From contig JAAYUT010000529.1 of the NCBI GenBank assembly GCA_012517485.1, positions 1-14,273 of the forward strand: a stretch of DNA of 14,273 nt. The letters run 5' to 3'. How positions within the stretch are numbered: position 1 is the stretch's first letter; every line of letters starts with the position of its first letter. The position numbers were made by a program, and so were the translations under genes. This DNA comes from Candidatus Atribacter fermentans. GTDB lineage: Bacteria > Atribacterota > Atribacteria > Atribacterales > Atribacteraceae. Of this stretch, positions 1 through 7,140 are shown piece after piece. The notes beneath the pieces are model-generated. The model saw nothing but the letters and a program-made list of their open reading frames with translations. It did no database searches and was not told the origin of the DNA.

Positions 1-189
1 ATTGTGGTAGGTATAAGCAGAATCGATATAATTTACACCATTATCAATTGCATAGCGAAGCATGCGAATGGTTTCTTTTTCATCAACCCCTTCTGATGAT
101 GGTTTATGGTCAATGGTTGGAAATCGCATACATCCAAAGCCAAGTGCCGAGACTTTTTCTTTTGTCGAACCAAGTTGTCGATATTTCAC
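1..189 (-). CDS. Aldo/keto reductase, N-terminal fragment (cut by window edge)
   Basis: The minus strand from 189 down to 1 encodes 63 residues beginning MKYRQLGSTKEKVSALGFGC and ending VNYIDSAYTYHN. The L-G-F-G-C-M-R-F-P stretch and the D-S-A-x-x-Y segment, which carries the conserved catalytic Asp and Tyr, are characteristic of NAD(P)H-dependent aldo/keto reductases. They most resemble the group in which an iron-sulfur domain may follow the barrel, but that part lies outside the window. The start is a GTG at 189-187. A GGAGG (204-200) sits 10 nt upstream, no in-frame ATG is nearby, and the residues after the GTG match the usual family N-terminus. The gene reads away from the sugar operon and is separated from it by a terminator, so it is probably unrelated to it. 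The substrate cannot be told from this fragment. Confidence 0.85.
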   Translation of the reverse strand, partial: MKYRQLGSTKEKVSALGFGCMRFPTIDHKPSSEGVDEKETIRMLRYAIDNGVNYIDSAYTYHN

Positions 190-236
190 TAAATAAAATC
201 CTCCGATTATATATTCATTTGAACTTAATTCAAGAT

Positions 237-266
237 TTTATATAGATACCCATCGAGGATAGTTAA
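237..266 (-). promoter_or_regulatory. Possible promoter of the aldo/keto reductase gene
   Basis: On the minus strand a TTAACT (266-261) and a TATAAA (242-237) are separated by 18 bp, upstream of the GGAGG at 204-200. A second TATAAT at 211-206 is too close to the ribosome site to be a useful -10. This is pattern matching in AT-rich DNA, so confidence is low. Confidence 0.25.
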
Positions 267-395
267 AATAAAATTATATCAAAATACTACACGAATTTTA
301 AAATCGAAAATAAAAAGTGAAGTCTTTATTTCCTCGAAAAGCCCTGGACAAAAAAGAAAATTCATTTAATCTTCCATGCTTCCCTTTGATCATCA

Positions 396-439
396 TCAAA
401 AAAACAAAAAACCCCTCTCATTTTAAGGAAGAGAGGGGT
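396..439 (-). terminator. Rho-independent terminator of the sugar transport operon
   Basis: Arms ACCCCTCTC (411-419) and GAGAGGGGT (431-439) form a 9-bp GC-rich stem with an 11-nt loop. Read on the minus strand, the hairpin is followed directly by a long T-rich run (410 down to about 396, T5-G-T7). It lies about 30 nt past the stop of the mutarotase-like gene, so it closes the minus-strand operon and insulates the aldo/keto reductase gene. Confidence 0.9.
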
Positions 440-470
440 GTATGCCGGCAGGAAAGAAGCAAATAAGGGT

Positions 471-1511
471 CTATTGTGATAAAAATTGATTCATTTTATT
501 GTAAAGGGCTTCTGGGGTGACATCCTGCTCGGCAATATCAGCTATGACTGCAAAATGAATAGTAAAGGATTTTGATTCCTGGGGCTGAAGGTTAAATTGA
601 GCGGTATTTGAATACACTATATAAGGAGCAGCCCCAGGTTCATTGGAATAATTTTTACCCCAGGTCCAAACTTCAGCTCCTTTAAAAAAATCTTCTGGTT
701 TCCAAGACTTAACAAACAGGCTTTTTGTTTCAGGATAATATATTCCACCTAAGTTTGCATCAAGTTGAGAGGCTGACTGAAATACTAAATAATCAATCAT
801 CGTATTCCATTGAGAGAAAGCTTCTGGCCAGTTGAATACGCTTTCTCTCAACCCAGCCCAATCATTTCTGCTTTCTATAAGTTTTATTTTATTTACTGGT
901 AAAATGATTTGTTCATTCCCATCTTCATTATCATGAATGTAAAAAACCGTAAAATCTCGGAACGCTAAATCTTTTGGACTTTTCTTTGAAGTATTCGTAA
1001 TTTTAGCTTCAATTTCAACAACTGGGCTGGCTTTTTTCATTCTTACCCAAATTTCAGTAAGTGTTTTCTGGAACATGTCTGTTCCAGAAAGGAAGATTTC
1101 TCCTAAATCTTCTGTAGAGCTTGTTATTTCAAATTGCAAATCAAACGGTTGACGATCTCGGGTATTCCAGGGGAGAGAAAAATAATAGCCACCAAATTCG
1201 ACAGTATGAAGACCACCAGGAAGAACCATTGGATCAGGAATGAACTTCTGGTAGAGAAAGGATTGTTGTTTGTCAACCAGACGAAAATTCGAAAGAATAC
1301 GACCCCGGTTAGGTATTATGTCGATCGAAATGAGATCGTTACTCATATGAATGATTTCAGGGTTAGTTTTAGTGCTGGCTAATTCAGCTACCGGGAGAAC
1401 ATATTGATCTTCAGTTATATTGATTGATACCAAGGAATATGCCACCGAAAAAAAGCTGATAACCACAGTTATTACGAGTAAAGCACTAACAAAATGTTTT
1501 TTAATTTTCAA
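471..1511 (-). CDS. Secreted galactose-mutarotase-like (aldose-epimerase fold) protein, last gene of sugar operon
   Basis: The 346-residue protein begins with a clear signal peptide: MKIKKH, a hydrophobic core LLVITVVISFFSV, then AYS, with no lipobox Cys. It is therefore predicted to be periplasmic. The mature part resembles the beta-sandwich of galactose mutarotase/aldose-1-epimerase-like proteins: a segment near residue 65 reading SIDIIPNRGRI, then GLHTVEFGGYYFSLPW near 105-120, and a late EVWTWGKNY near 280. The family name is uncertain (a DUF4380/DUF5107-type protein is possible) and no catalytic residues were assigned. The start is a TTG (1511-1509) with GGAGG 7-8 nt upstream; no ATG fits. 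It follows the second permease by 21 nt and is closed by the terminator, so it is co-transcribed with the transporter. A role in anomer interconversion or sugar binding before uptake is inferred from location and fold only. Confidence 0.65.
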   Translation of the reverse strand: MKIKKHFVSALLVITVVISFFSVAYSLVSINITEDQYVLPVAELASTKTNPEIIHMSNDLISIDIIPNRGRILSNFRLVDKQQSFLYQKFIPDPMVLPGGLHTVEFGGYYFSLPWNTRDRQPFDLQFEITSSTEDLGEIFLSGTDMFQKTLTEIWVRMKKASPVVEIEAKITNTSKKSPKDLAFRDFTVFYIHDNEDGNEQIILPVNKIKLIESRNDWAGLRESVFNWPEAFSQWNTMIDYLVFQSASQLDANLGGIYYPETKSLFVKSWKPEDFFKGAEVWTWGKNYSNEPGAAPYIVYSNTAQFNLQPQESKSFTIHFAVIADIAEQDVTPEALYNKMNQFLSQ

Positions 1512-1532
1512 TGGGATTCCCTCCCTTTTTTA

Positions 1533-2375
1533 TTATTCTTTCACTGCACCCGCAGTGAATCCCTTAATAAAATAACCAGAAACTGGCATGAAAAGAATGA
1601 AAACCGGTATCATAATCAGAATCGATCCTGAAAGAAGTGGTCCCCATTCAATATATTGCTCAGCCGTAAAGGTCGCTAACCCTAATGGCCCAGTCTTTTT
1701 TAAATTCGAGCTCATGAGAATGAGAGCAAACATATATTCACCCCAAGCGGTGATAAATGAGTAAGCTCCCGCAGTCACCAAACCTGGTGAAGCTAAGGGA
1801 ATTACAATCCGAGTGAACGTAGTAAAGGTACCAGCTCCGTCAATTCCGGCAGATTCTTCTAATTCCCTAGGAATATTTTCAAAGAAGGATACTAACAGCC
1901 AGGTACAAAAAGGGGATACCAATGCCGTATAAATGATAATGAGGCCAAATAAGTTGTCATAAAGACCCATAGAGGTAAAAAGTTTGTAAATTGGAACCAA
2001 AAGAACAACGGTTGGGAAAACATAAATAAATAAAAGAAATTTTGAAACCAAACCAACACGGAGCTTTCGATTTCGGGCAATTCCATAACCACTGATCGAT
2101 GAGATGATAAGAGTGAAAAGAGCAGTAAAAACAGATACATAAAGACTATTTAACAAAAACCGGGGAAAATCTCGAACCGGCGTTCGAGCAAATAAAAGAG
2201 TTTGGTAATTTTTTAAAGTTGGGTCAACCGGTAAAAAAGAAGCCCTGGCCATGATTTCTTTTAAAGGCTTAAATGAAGAAATGAATATATATATAAAAGG
2301 CCAGATAATGAGTCCAATGACGAGGATAATAACGCAAATGGTAATAATATTTTTTATCCGGTTGATTTCTGCCAA
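1533..2375 (-). CDS. Sugar ABC transporter permease, MalG type (CUT1 family)
   Basis: This 280-residue inner-membrane protein has about six hydrophobic segments: one at 10-32 (IITICVIILVIGLIIWPFIY), others in the middle, and a last one near 250-270. It carries the cytoplasmic EAA loop near residues 170-195 (ELEESAGIDGAGTFTTFTRI), where the ATPase docks. Length and topology are those of MalG/UgpE-type permeases, which form a heterodimer with a MalF-type partner. The start is a TTG at 2375-2373. It is preceded by GAGGTG at 7 nt, and an in-frame stop (TGA, 2384-2382) just upstream rules out a longer protein. It lies 48 nt after the MalF-type gene. Substrate specificity resides in the binding protein, so only a carbohydrate substrate class can be inferred. 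Confidence 0.93.
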   Translation of the reverse strand: MAEINRIKNIITICVIILVIGLIIWPFIYIFISSFKPLKEIMARASFLPVDPTLKNYQTLLFARTPVRDFPRFLLNSLYVSVFTALFTLIISSISGYGIARNRKLRVGLVSKFLLFIYVFPTVVLLVPIYKLFTSMGLYDNLFGLIIIYTALVSPFCTWLLVSFFENIPRELEESAGIDGAGTFTTFTRIVIPLASPGLVTAGAYSFITAWGEYMFALILMSSNLKKTGPLGLATFTAEQYIEWGPLLSGSILIMIPVFILFMPVSGYFIKGFTAGAVKE

Positions 2376-2423
2376 ACAGTTTCACCTCACCATGAGAATG
2401 AATAATAATTTAAATTCAACAAT

Positions 2424-3305
2424 TTATTGTTTTTCCTTCGGAGTAAGATAACTAAAATAGAAAAGACCAAGAATAATTAGAAAGATACCAATAAACACTG
2501 TAATTGCCGATGCTTCTCCCAAACGGAAGGTTCTAAAAGCAGTTCGGTAAATTAAAACCGGTAAAGTTTGAGTTGTTGTTCCAGGACCTCCCTGAGTTGT
2601 TAACCAAATAAAATCAAACGTATTAAAATTCCAAGCGAATGCTAGAAATCCAACAAACCAAATCATTGAACCAAGTAGTGGAAAAGTAATAAATCGAAAT
2701 TTTTGAAAACCAGTAGCACCATCTACTTCGGCTGCTTCAAAAACACTTAAAGGAATAGCTTGGAGAGCAGCTAAAATCATCAATGTTCCAAAAGGAAGAA
2801 ATTTCCAAGAGTTAAGAAGGATGAGAACAGGCATGGCTGTGGTATTGTTACCTAAAAAATGAATTTGTTTTTCCATCAATCCAATTGAAGTCAAAAAAGC
2901 ATTGATAATTCCGATTCGTGGAAGCAACATCCATCTCATGCAAACTGCAACAGCTACGGTAGGTGCAATCCATGGGAGCATAACCAACGATCGAGCCAAA
3001 TGAATGCCTTTTATTTTTGTATTCAGCAGAATCGCCAAGAAAAGTGGAACTATTAACTGAATAACCAGATTGCCAAGAGTCCAGTAAAGGCTTTTTCCTA
3101 ATGCATCCCAGAAAAATTTGCTTCCTACAAGATAGCTATAATTTTTTAAACCGATATAATTTGATTCAGCGCCTCCAAAAGAAATATCATAAAAAGAGTA
3201 AATTAAATTTCGAATATAGGGATAGGCAAAAATAACTAAAACTATAATGAAAACAGGAAGTAAGAATAGATATTGCTGAATTTCGTTTTTGCGAATTTTA
3301 AACAT
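2424..3305 (-). CDS. Sugar ABC transporter permease, MalF/UgpA type (CUT1 family)
   Basis: The protein has 293 residues from the chosen start (ATG 3305-3303, MFKIRKNEI). An upstream GTG at 3314-3312 is in frame but lies inside the ribosome site itself (AGGTGG, 5 nt before the ATG), so the ATG is preferred. There are about six membrane segments, beginning with YLFLLPVFIIVLVIFAYPYI. The EAA loop is near residues 188-215 (EAAEVDGATGFQKFRFITFP). This is the usual partner of the MalG-type permease that follows. Together the two form the translocation pore for the binding protein encoded just upstream. No ABC ATPase gene is present anywhere in the window, so the pump presumably uses a shared MsmX/MalK-like ATPase encoded elsewhere, as is common for this family. 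Confidence 0.93.
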   Translation of the reverse strand: MFKIRKNEIQQYLFLLPVFIIVLVIFAYPYIRNLIYSFYDISFGGAESNYIGLKNYSYLVGSKFFWDALGKSLYWTLGNLVIQLIVPLFLAILLNTKIKGIHLARSLVMLPWIAPTVAVAVCMRWMLLPRIGIINAFLTSIGLMEKQIHFLGNNTTAMPVLILLNSWKFLPFGTLMILAALQAIPLSVFEAAEVDGATGFQKFRFITFPLLGSMIWFVGFLAFAWNFNTFDFIWLTTQGGPGTTTQTLPVLIYRTAFRTFRLGEASAITVFIGIFLIILGLFYFSYLTPKEKQ

Positions 3306-3331
3306 TGAAACCACCTATATCAACAGAATAA

Positions 3332-3371
3332 CAACAAGTTGGAGCTAAAAAATCAGAGCCCCAACTTGTTG
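3332..3371 (-). other. Intercistronic hairpin between binding-protein and permease genes
   Basis: Perfect 11-bp arms CAACAAGTTGG (3332-3342) and CCAACTTGTTG (3361-3371) flank an 18-nt loop in the 73-nt gap between the solute-binding protein stop and the MalF-type start. No T-run follows on the minus strand, so it is not a classic terminator. Hairpins at this position in binding-protein transporter operons commonly stabilise or attenuate the message, giving more binding protein than permease. That role is inferred here. Confidence 0.7.
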
Positions 3372-3378
3372 AATGATT

Positions 3379-4707
3379 TTATTGTCCTACTGGTGAAGAA
3401 TACTTGGCCATGAGTTCTGCACCGTAAGCTGCTGCTTCTTCGGGACTCATTTGGCCGCTTACAACTTTATTCACAGTATCAGCTAAAACATCAGCACCTG
3501 TAATATCCCCGATACCGGTATTCACCCATTTTCCGTATTCAAATCCATAGAGTGATGCATAATCATTCAAAGCTTCCATCGCAACCTTATGGATATTTTC
3601 AAATCGTTTAACAATTGGATCATCCCAGTATTCTTTGGCTTGAGAAGCTGAAACTGTTGTTGGGAAGAAACCACCAGGTTCTTGACCGGAAGTGAGAATG
3701 GCATTTATGTCGGGTCTCATCATGAAACGTACGAAATCATAAACTGCCTCTTTATGACCTGGTTTTTCCAAGGTATCTTTATAGAGATGAATTTCGTTCG
3801 GATAAGTAATTGTTCCCCTTTTAGTCCGATCTTTATAAAAAGGAATATGAGCGGCATCATAATCATCGCTGTCAAATTCTTCGTGAAATCTTTTTTGAAC
3901 CGATGGAAAGTAGGGAGACATAGCCAAGGTCCCAGCGGCAATGTTTAATTCGATTTCTCCCCAAGACCAGGCTTCGGCACCTGGAGGAGCAAATTTGATC
4001 AATTCATTATACAATTTCAAAGCCTCAATGGTTTCAGGGCTATTAAAGGTAATATTCCCCTTTTCATCAAAGAATCGTGCACCGGTACTTGCCATGAATA
4101 TGTAAGCTTGTTCATCGGTCATCAAGTTTTTGGCGCCACCAATTCCAATACCGTATACTTCCTCCTCAGAATTTTCAGTGATTTTTTTTGCATAATCGAG
4201 TACTTCATCCCAAGTTTTTGGTGGTTCAGTGGTTCCGACATATTCTTCCAGGAAACTTGGTCGGTAGGTTAAAAGCATAACCATAGTCATTATTGGGAGT
4301 CCCCAATATTCATCATTATGAAAATACATATTCTTTTGATTGGGAAATATTTGATATTTCTCATCAATTTCTTTTACTAAATCAGTTACTGGTGCTAAGG
4401 AATCTGCTTTAAACATTGTTAAAGTCAGATCTGGTATAGAAAATTGGAAATCGGGAAGAGTTTTAGCTTCAACAGCAGCTAAGCTTTTTACCCAAGCATC
4501 ACCCCACATAACAACTTCTTGTTTTAAATTAATGTTGGGATATTCTTTCATGAAAAGATCAATTACTTTTTGAAATGCTGCAACTCGATGTGCGGGTGCT
4601 TCGTGATGCCAAAAGGTTATCTCCAATGGTTGATTTTGAGCAAAAGTTATGCTCCCTAATACCACGGTTAAAACAAACACCATTAGGATTAATATCCCTT
4701 TTTTCAT
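3379..4707 (-). CDS. Periplasmic sugar-binding protein of ABC transporter (solute-binding family 1)
   Basis: This 442-residue protein has a signal peptide (MKKGILILMVFVLTVVLGSITFAQ) with likely cleavage at the A-Q near residue 24. There is no lipobox Cys, so the protein is soluble in the periplasm rather than a lipoprotein. The mature N-terminus, LEITFWHHEAP followed by an amphipathic helix and YPNINLKQE, is typical of family 1 (MalE/UgpB-like) extracellular solute-binding proteins. The length matches as well. Aromatics in YWGLPIMTM and WSWGEIE could stack on a sugar ring, but the ligand cannot be read from sequence. The start is ATG 4707-4705 with GGAGGG about 8 nt upstream. It lies 59 nt after SIS protein A and 73 nt before the MalF-type permease, in one operon, with a hairpin after its stop that may raise its level relative to the permeases. 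Confidence 0.93.
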   Translation of the reverse strand: MKKGILILMVFVLTVVLGSITFAQNQPLEITFWHHEAPAHRVAAFQKVIDLFMKEYPNINLKQEVVMWGDAWVKSLAAVEAKTLPDFQFSIPDLTLTMFKADSLAPVTDLVKEIDEKYQIFPNQKNMYFHNDEYWGLPIMTMVMLLTYRPSFLEEYVGTTEPPKTWDEVLDYAKKITENSEEEVYGIGIGGAKNLMTDEQAYIFMASTGARFFDEKGNITFNSPETIEALKLYNELIKFAPPGAEAWSWGEIELNIAAGTLAMSPYFPSVQKRFHEEFDSDDYDAAHIPFYKDRTKRGTITYPNEIHLYKDTLEKPGHKEAVYDFVRFMMRPDINAILTSGQEPGGFFPTTVSASQAKEYWDDPIVKRFENIHKVAMEALNDYASLYGFEYGKWVNTGIGDITGADVLADTVNKVVSGQMSPEEAAAYGAELMAKYSSPVGQ

Positions 4708-4766
4708 TGTATGACCCTCCTATTTAAAAATATTCACTCAAAATAACTTATCCTTACAAAAATAAC

Positions 4767-5528
4767 TTAAAGGTTTTTGATCCTATAGAAGTATTCTTCA
4801 ACGTATTTTGCATTGGCTTCGTCACCACCAACACGGTTGGCACTCATCCACACCTTGGGGGTTACACCTTTATTTACCATATATTTAATGGTTTCAATTT
4901 CAATGCGGCGCACGATATACCCATCAGTCATAGCTGAAATAGGAGCGAAAGGCCGATCGAAATTATCAATTTCCATAACAGAATCGCCAACTGGGTTATA
5001 ATCATCAATGAAGAGATCGACTAAATCCATCATATTCTGACGACTGGGGTGACGGGTAAAATGATCTTTGGGTATTTTTTCCTGCCACTCACTTCCACCG
5101 ACACCAATAGTATAAGCATTTTTCTTTTTGCATTCTAAAATAGCATCGATAGTAGCAGCATTCACACCGATATTATTAAATATAATAGCAACATCACCAG
5201 ATTTAACTCCATAATAATCAACAACTCGGTTCATATAATCCGGGCATCTTTCGATACGCATTCCGTGGGTAGCGCCACTAGCACCATATAATGCTCCTAT
5301 TGGGATAATGTAGTTTACTGGTACCAAACCACCTGCTCGATAAAACATGTCATAAGCGGGAATATCAGTATGTCCTCCGGTACCAATCACATGGAGCAAA
5401 CCATCTTTTATAAGAACATCTCCAATAACTTGCCCGGCTTTTTCAAAGTTTTTTGCTTGTTCTTTTTCAATTTTTTGAAGAAACTCAATTGTAATATCAA
5501 GATAGCTTTTCCCTTTTACCACGGGCAT
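4767..5528 (-). CDS. SIS-domain phosphosugar protein A (COG4821/UPF0309-like), divergent active site
   Basis: This 253-residue protein is a paralogue of the SIS protein at 7387-8136. Shared features are an N-terminal helix, HVIGTGGHTD (46-55), FYRAGGL (62-68), a second Rossmann-like strand before F-N-N-I-G-V-N (117-123), FIDD, a GDSVMEID-like segment, and a C-terminal helix ending NAKYVEEYFYRIKNL. SIS domains bind phosphosugars as isomerases, lyases or regulators. The usual Ser-x-Ser-Gly motif is replaced here by Asn118-Asn119-Ile120-Gly121, so phosphate binding may be altered. ATG 5528 is only 2 nt from GGAGG (5535-5531). The GTG two codons later (5522-5520) has ideal 8-nt spacing and may be the true start. 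It is the first gene of the transporter operon, downstream of the promoter and palindrome at 5601-5643. The function is unknown: a sugar-phosphate isomerase, or a sensor of the imported substrate. Confidence 0.85.
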   Translation of the reverse strand: MPVVKGKSYLDITIEFLQKIEKEQAKNFEKAGQVIGDVLIKDGLLHVIGTGGHTDIPAYDMFYRAGGLVPVNYIIPIGALYGASGATHGMRIERCPDYMNRVVDYYGVKSGDVAIIFNNIGVNAATIDAILECKKKNAYTIGVGGSEWQEKIPKDHFTRHPSRQNMMDLVDLFIDDYNPVGDSVMEIDNFDRPFAPISAMTDGYIVRRIEIETIKYMVNKGVTPKVWMSANRVGGDEANAKYVEEYFYRIKNL

Positions 5529-5600
5529 AACCTCCTTTTTAATTATGAAAAAAAAAGAAAAAATTCACCTCCTTCATCTTTTTTAATTTTGATTAATCAT
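5529..5600 (-). other. Leader of the transporter operon with a second SD-like site and T-runs
   Basis: Between the predicted transcription start (about 5607) and SIS protein A there is a leader of roughly 80 nt. It holds an unused-looking GGAGGT (5572-5567) overlapping a 12-codon reading frame (ATG 5577 to TAA 5539), then T-runs, then the real GGAGG. The mini-frame has no ribosome site of its own and is probably chance. Confidence 0.3.
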
Positions 5601-5620
5601 ATCCTGTATATACAGGTTAC
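5601..5620. promoter_or_regulatory. Operator-like palindrome, site 1 (transporter operon)
   Basis: ATCCTGTATATACAGGTTAC contains the perfect 14-bp palindrome CCTGTATATACAGG (5603-5616). It covers the -10 and predicted start of the transporter-operon promoter. The sequence matches 15 of 20 positions of site 2 in the regulator promoter, in the same orientation relative to the genes. This is expected of a repressor site, most simply for the GntR-type protein encoded at 6332-7105. Confidence 0.6.
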
Positions 5621-5643
5621 ATTGAGATATAATAAGCTGTCAA
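5614..5643 (-). promoter_or_regulatory. Promoter of the SIS A / transporter operon
   Basis: A consensus TTGACA (-35, 5643-5638) is followed after 18 bp by TAACCT (-10, 5619-5614), which keeps only the T-A---T of TATAAT. A strong -35 with a weak -10 overlapped by a palindrome is a common layout for a repressed promoter. The predicted start is near 5607, inside the palindrome. Confidence 0.6.
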
Positions 5644-5720
5644 GATAAAATGATGAAAATTTTTAAAAATTAACCACTTATTTATACCTACTACTAAATC
5701 TTTCCTTTACAGGATAGACG

Positions 5721-5820
5721 GTCATGCTGCATGGCAGCACCAGATGAGGACGAAAACGCTCTTCAGAAATCAATCACTCCCTTTCAAAAAGGGGGTGAGG
5801 GGGATTTGATTTTATTCCTA
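5721..5820. repeat. GC-rich hairpin repeat, family 1 (copy 1)
   Basis: The stretch 5779-5809 contains a CCCTTT/AAAGGG stem (5779-5784, 5788-5793) followed by GTGAGGGGGATTTGA. The 22-nt segment 5788-5809 recurs exactly, as its reverse complement, at 14238-14259 near the window end. A small stem TGCTGC/GCAGCA (5725-5730, 5734-5739) lies just before it. This is dispersed intergenic repeat DNA, not coding; an open frame running through 5731-5916 is an artefact of the repeats. Confidence 0.75.
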
Positions 5821-5823
5821 TTC

Positions 5824-6010
5824 CGTCATTGCGAGGAGCGTCTTGTGCGACGTGGCAATCTCTTCCACCCAATATGTCACTCTAATGAGTCTGCTGTCTT
5901 CTCCCGGACGACGTGAGAATCTCATCTTTTTTAATACTCCAATTCAACACATAATAAAAGATGAATCATGAGATTGCCACGACCTCAAAAAACGAGGTCT
6001 CGCAATGACG
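5824..6010. repeat. 187-bp imperfect palindromic element (MITE/REP-like), family 2
   Basis: Outer arms CGTCATTGCGAG (5824-5835) and CTCGCAATGACG (5999-6010) are perfect inverted copies, as are inner arms CGTGGCAATCTC (5851-5862) and GAGATTGCCACG (5970-5981). The centre also pairs partly (CATCTTTT against AAAAGATG). There is no coding capacity. The GTCATTGCGAG...GCAATCTC pattern is a widespread type of intergenic repeat in anaerobic bacterial genomes. Mobility by a transposase supplied elsewhere is possible but is not shown by this sequence. Confidence 0.75.
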
Positions 6011-6048
6011 TAAAAAATATTACTTCCTTAAGAGCTTTATAGCTTTTT

Positions 6049-6121
6049 CTTCTCCCCCTCACCCCATCGCCCCCCTCTCCCCCTCGGTCTTTCTTAATGG
6101 GAGAAGGTCAGGATGAGGGTG
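6049..6121. repeat. C-rich/G-rich inverted repeat, family 3 (REP-like)
   Basis: CTTCTCCC (6049-6056) and GGGAGAAG (6099-6106) are inverted arms around a very C-rich stretch. A CCTCACCCC segment (6058-6065) is roughly mirrored by GGATGAGGGTG (6111-6121). The composition is far from that of the surrounding AT-rich DNA. This is the familiar pattern of intergenic hairpin repeats; no gene is present. Confidence 0.65.
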
Positions 6122-6331
6122 AAAACAAAGAATGAGATCCCAGTTAGTTGCTCTAAAAGAATTACCTTAAGAAAAGGCTCCATTATTTTCAAGGTAGAAA
6201 AGGGAGGTATGAATATTTCTTATATTTGAAGTCCATGAGAGGTCAGAAACTATTATTTTGGCGATGAATAAAGAGAAAATTCAGTTGTTATTTAGGAATA
6301 ATTTGAATTAATTAAAGTGAAGAAAGAAATA
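6122..6331. other. Remainder of the gene-free gap, nothing recognised
   Basis: The stretch between the family 3 repeat and the stop of the regulator gene is ordinary AT-rich intergenic sequence. I see no hairpin with a T-run that would serve as a terminator for the regulator, no convincing short gene and no RNA gene. Confidence 0.5.
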
Positions 6332-7105
6332 TTATTTTTCTATTAACCATTTTTTATTTTGATGAATAACATTTCTCTTATCAATCACAAATTTATAGCG
6401 GTCAGCTCGATAAAGAAAAGTAACATATTCAATGGGAGTATCCAACTCATCAAAAGTAACCCTCTCACAAAGCAAGCCAGGAATGTTGGTTGATACCTCA
6501 AGAAGCTTGGCTTCTTTGGTTTTTAGTAAAACTGCCTCAACGCTTTGCTTTGCCCATAAAACTGGTCGATCGATAAAGGTATTCAAGATTTCACACAAAT
6601 CTCTTTTTTCAATTTCTTCTTCGCCGGTTTCCATAAATTTAAAAAATATCCGATAGGGCAAATATACATTTTGTAAACAGATTGGTTCGTGGTTTGCGTA
6701 GAGAAGCATTTTAATAAAAATAATTTTATCTTCTGAATCAAGGTTCAGCATCTCAACAATTTTTGGATAGGGATCTTCAATTCGTCGCTCTAAAAGTTTT
6801 CGGTCGGGTATGAGTCCGCGGCAAAGCATATCATCGGTAAAGGTCGAAACATAAGTTAATTTCTCAATGATTTTGGGTTCACATACAAAACTTCCTTTGC
6901 CTGCAACTCTTTGAATGAACCCTTCATTCACCAGATCACTAATAACTCTTCTCACTGTCATACGACTGATGTTAAACTTTTTACAAAACTCGGCTTCAGA
7001 AAATAACTTATCACCGGGTTTTAACTTTCCACTTTCAATCATTGAAAGAATTATTTTCCTCAGTTGTATGTGTAGTGGAACTGGAGATGTTTTTTCAAGA
7101 AGCAT
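6332..7105 (-). CDS. GntR-family transcriptional regulator, HutC subfamily (UTRA domain)
   Basis: This 257-residue protein has a winged helix-turn-helix at about residues 8-75, with PLHIQLRKII, a KPGDKLFSEAEFCKKF region, S-R-M-T-V-R-R in the recognition helix and GFIQRVAGKGSFV in the wing. A UTRA effector domain follows at about 90-245. UTRA domains of this subfamily (NagR/YvoA, DasR, TreR, PhnF) sense sugar phosphates or related ligands and usually relieve repression. The start is ATG 7105-7103; the upstream GGTGTGGAA is a modest ribosome site. The gene sits between the two sugar gene groups, divergent from SIS protein B. Operator-like sites sharing 15 of 20 positions lie in its own promoter and in that of the transporter operon, so it probably autoregulates and controls both. 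The effector is likely a phosphosugar of this pathway; its identity is unknown. Confidence 0.92.
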   Translation of the reverse strand: MLLEKTSPVPLHIQLRKIILSMIESGKLKPGDKLFSEAEFCKKFNISRMTVRRVISDLVNEGFIQRVAGKGSFVCEPKIIEKLTYVSTFTDDMLCRGLIPDRKLLERRIEDPYPKIVEMLNLDSEDKIIFIKMLLYANHEPICLQNVYLPYRIFFKFMETGEEEIEKRDLCEILNTFIDRPVLWAKQSVEAVLLKTKEAKLLEVSTNIPGLLCERVTFDELDTPIEYVTFLYRADRYKFVIDKRNVIHQNKKWLIEK

Positions 7106-7140
7106 CTAATATTTCCACACCTTTCGGTAAAATAGTTTAT

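Noticed and set aside
3303..3314. GTG at 3314 as start of the MalF-type permease
   Set aside because: The GTG lies inside the AGGTGG ribosome site of the ATG at 3305, so the shorter form is preferred.
5705..5716. Another ACAGGAT half-site (5709-5715)
   Set aside because: It has no matching second half and no promoter or gene start beside it, so it is treated as chance.
5731..5916. Short plus-strand open frame in the gap
   Set aside because: It runs through two GC-rich repeat elements, has no ribosome site and encodes no recognisable protein.
5779..6121. CRISPR-like repeat cluster
   Set aside because: The repeats are of three different families, palindromic and irregular in length, with no constant repeat-spacer period and no cas genes.
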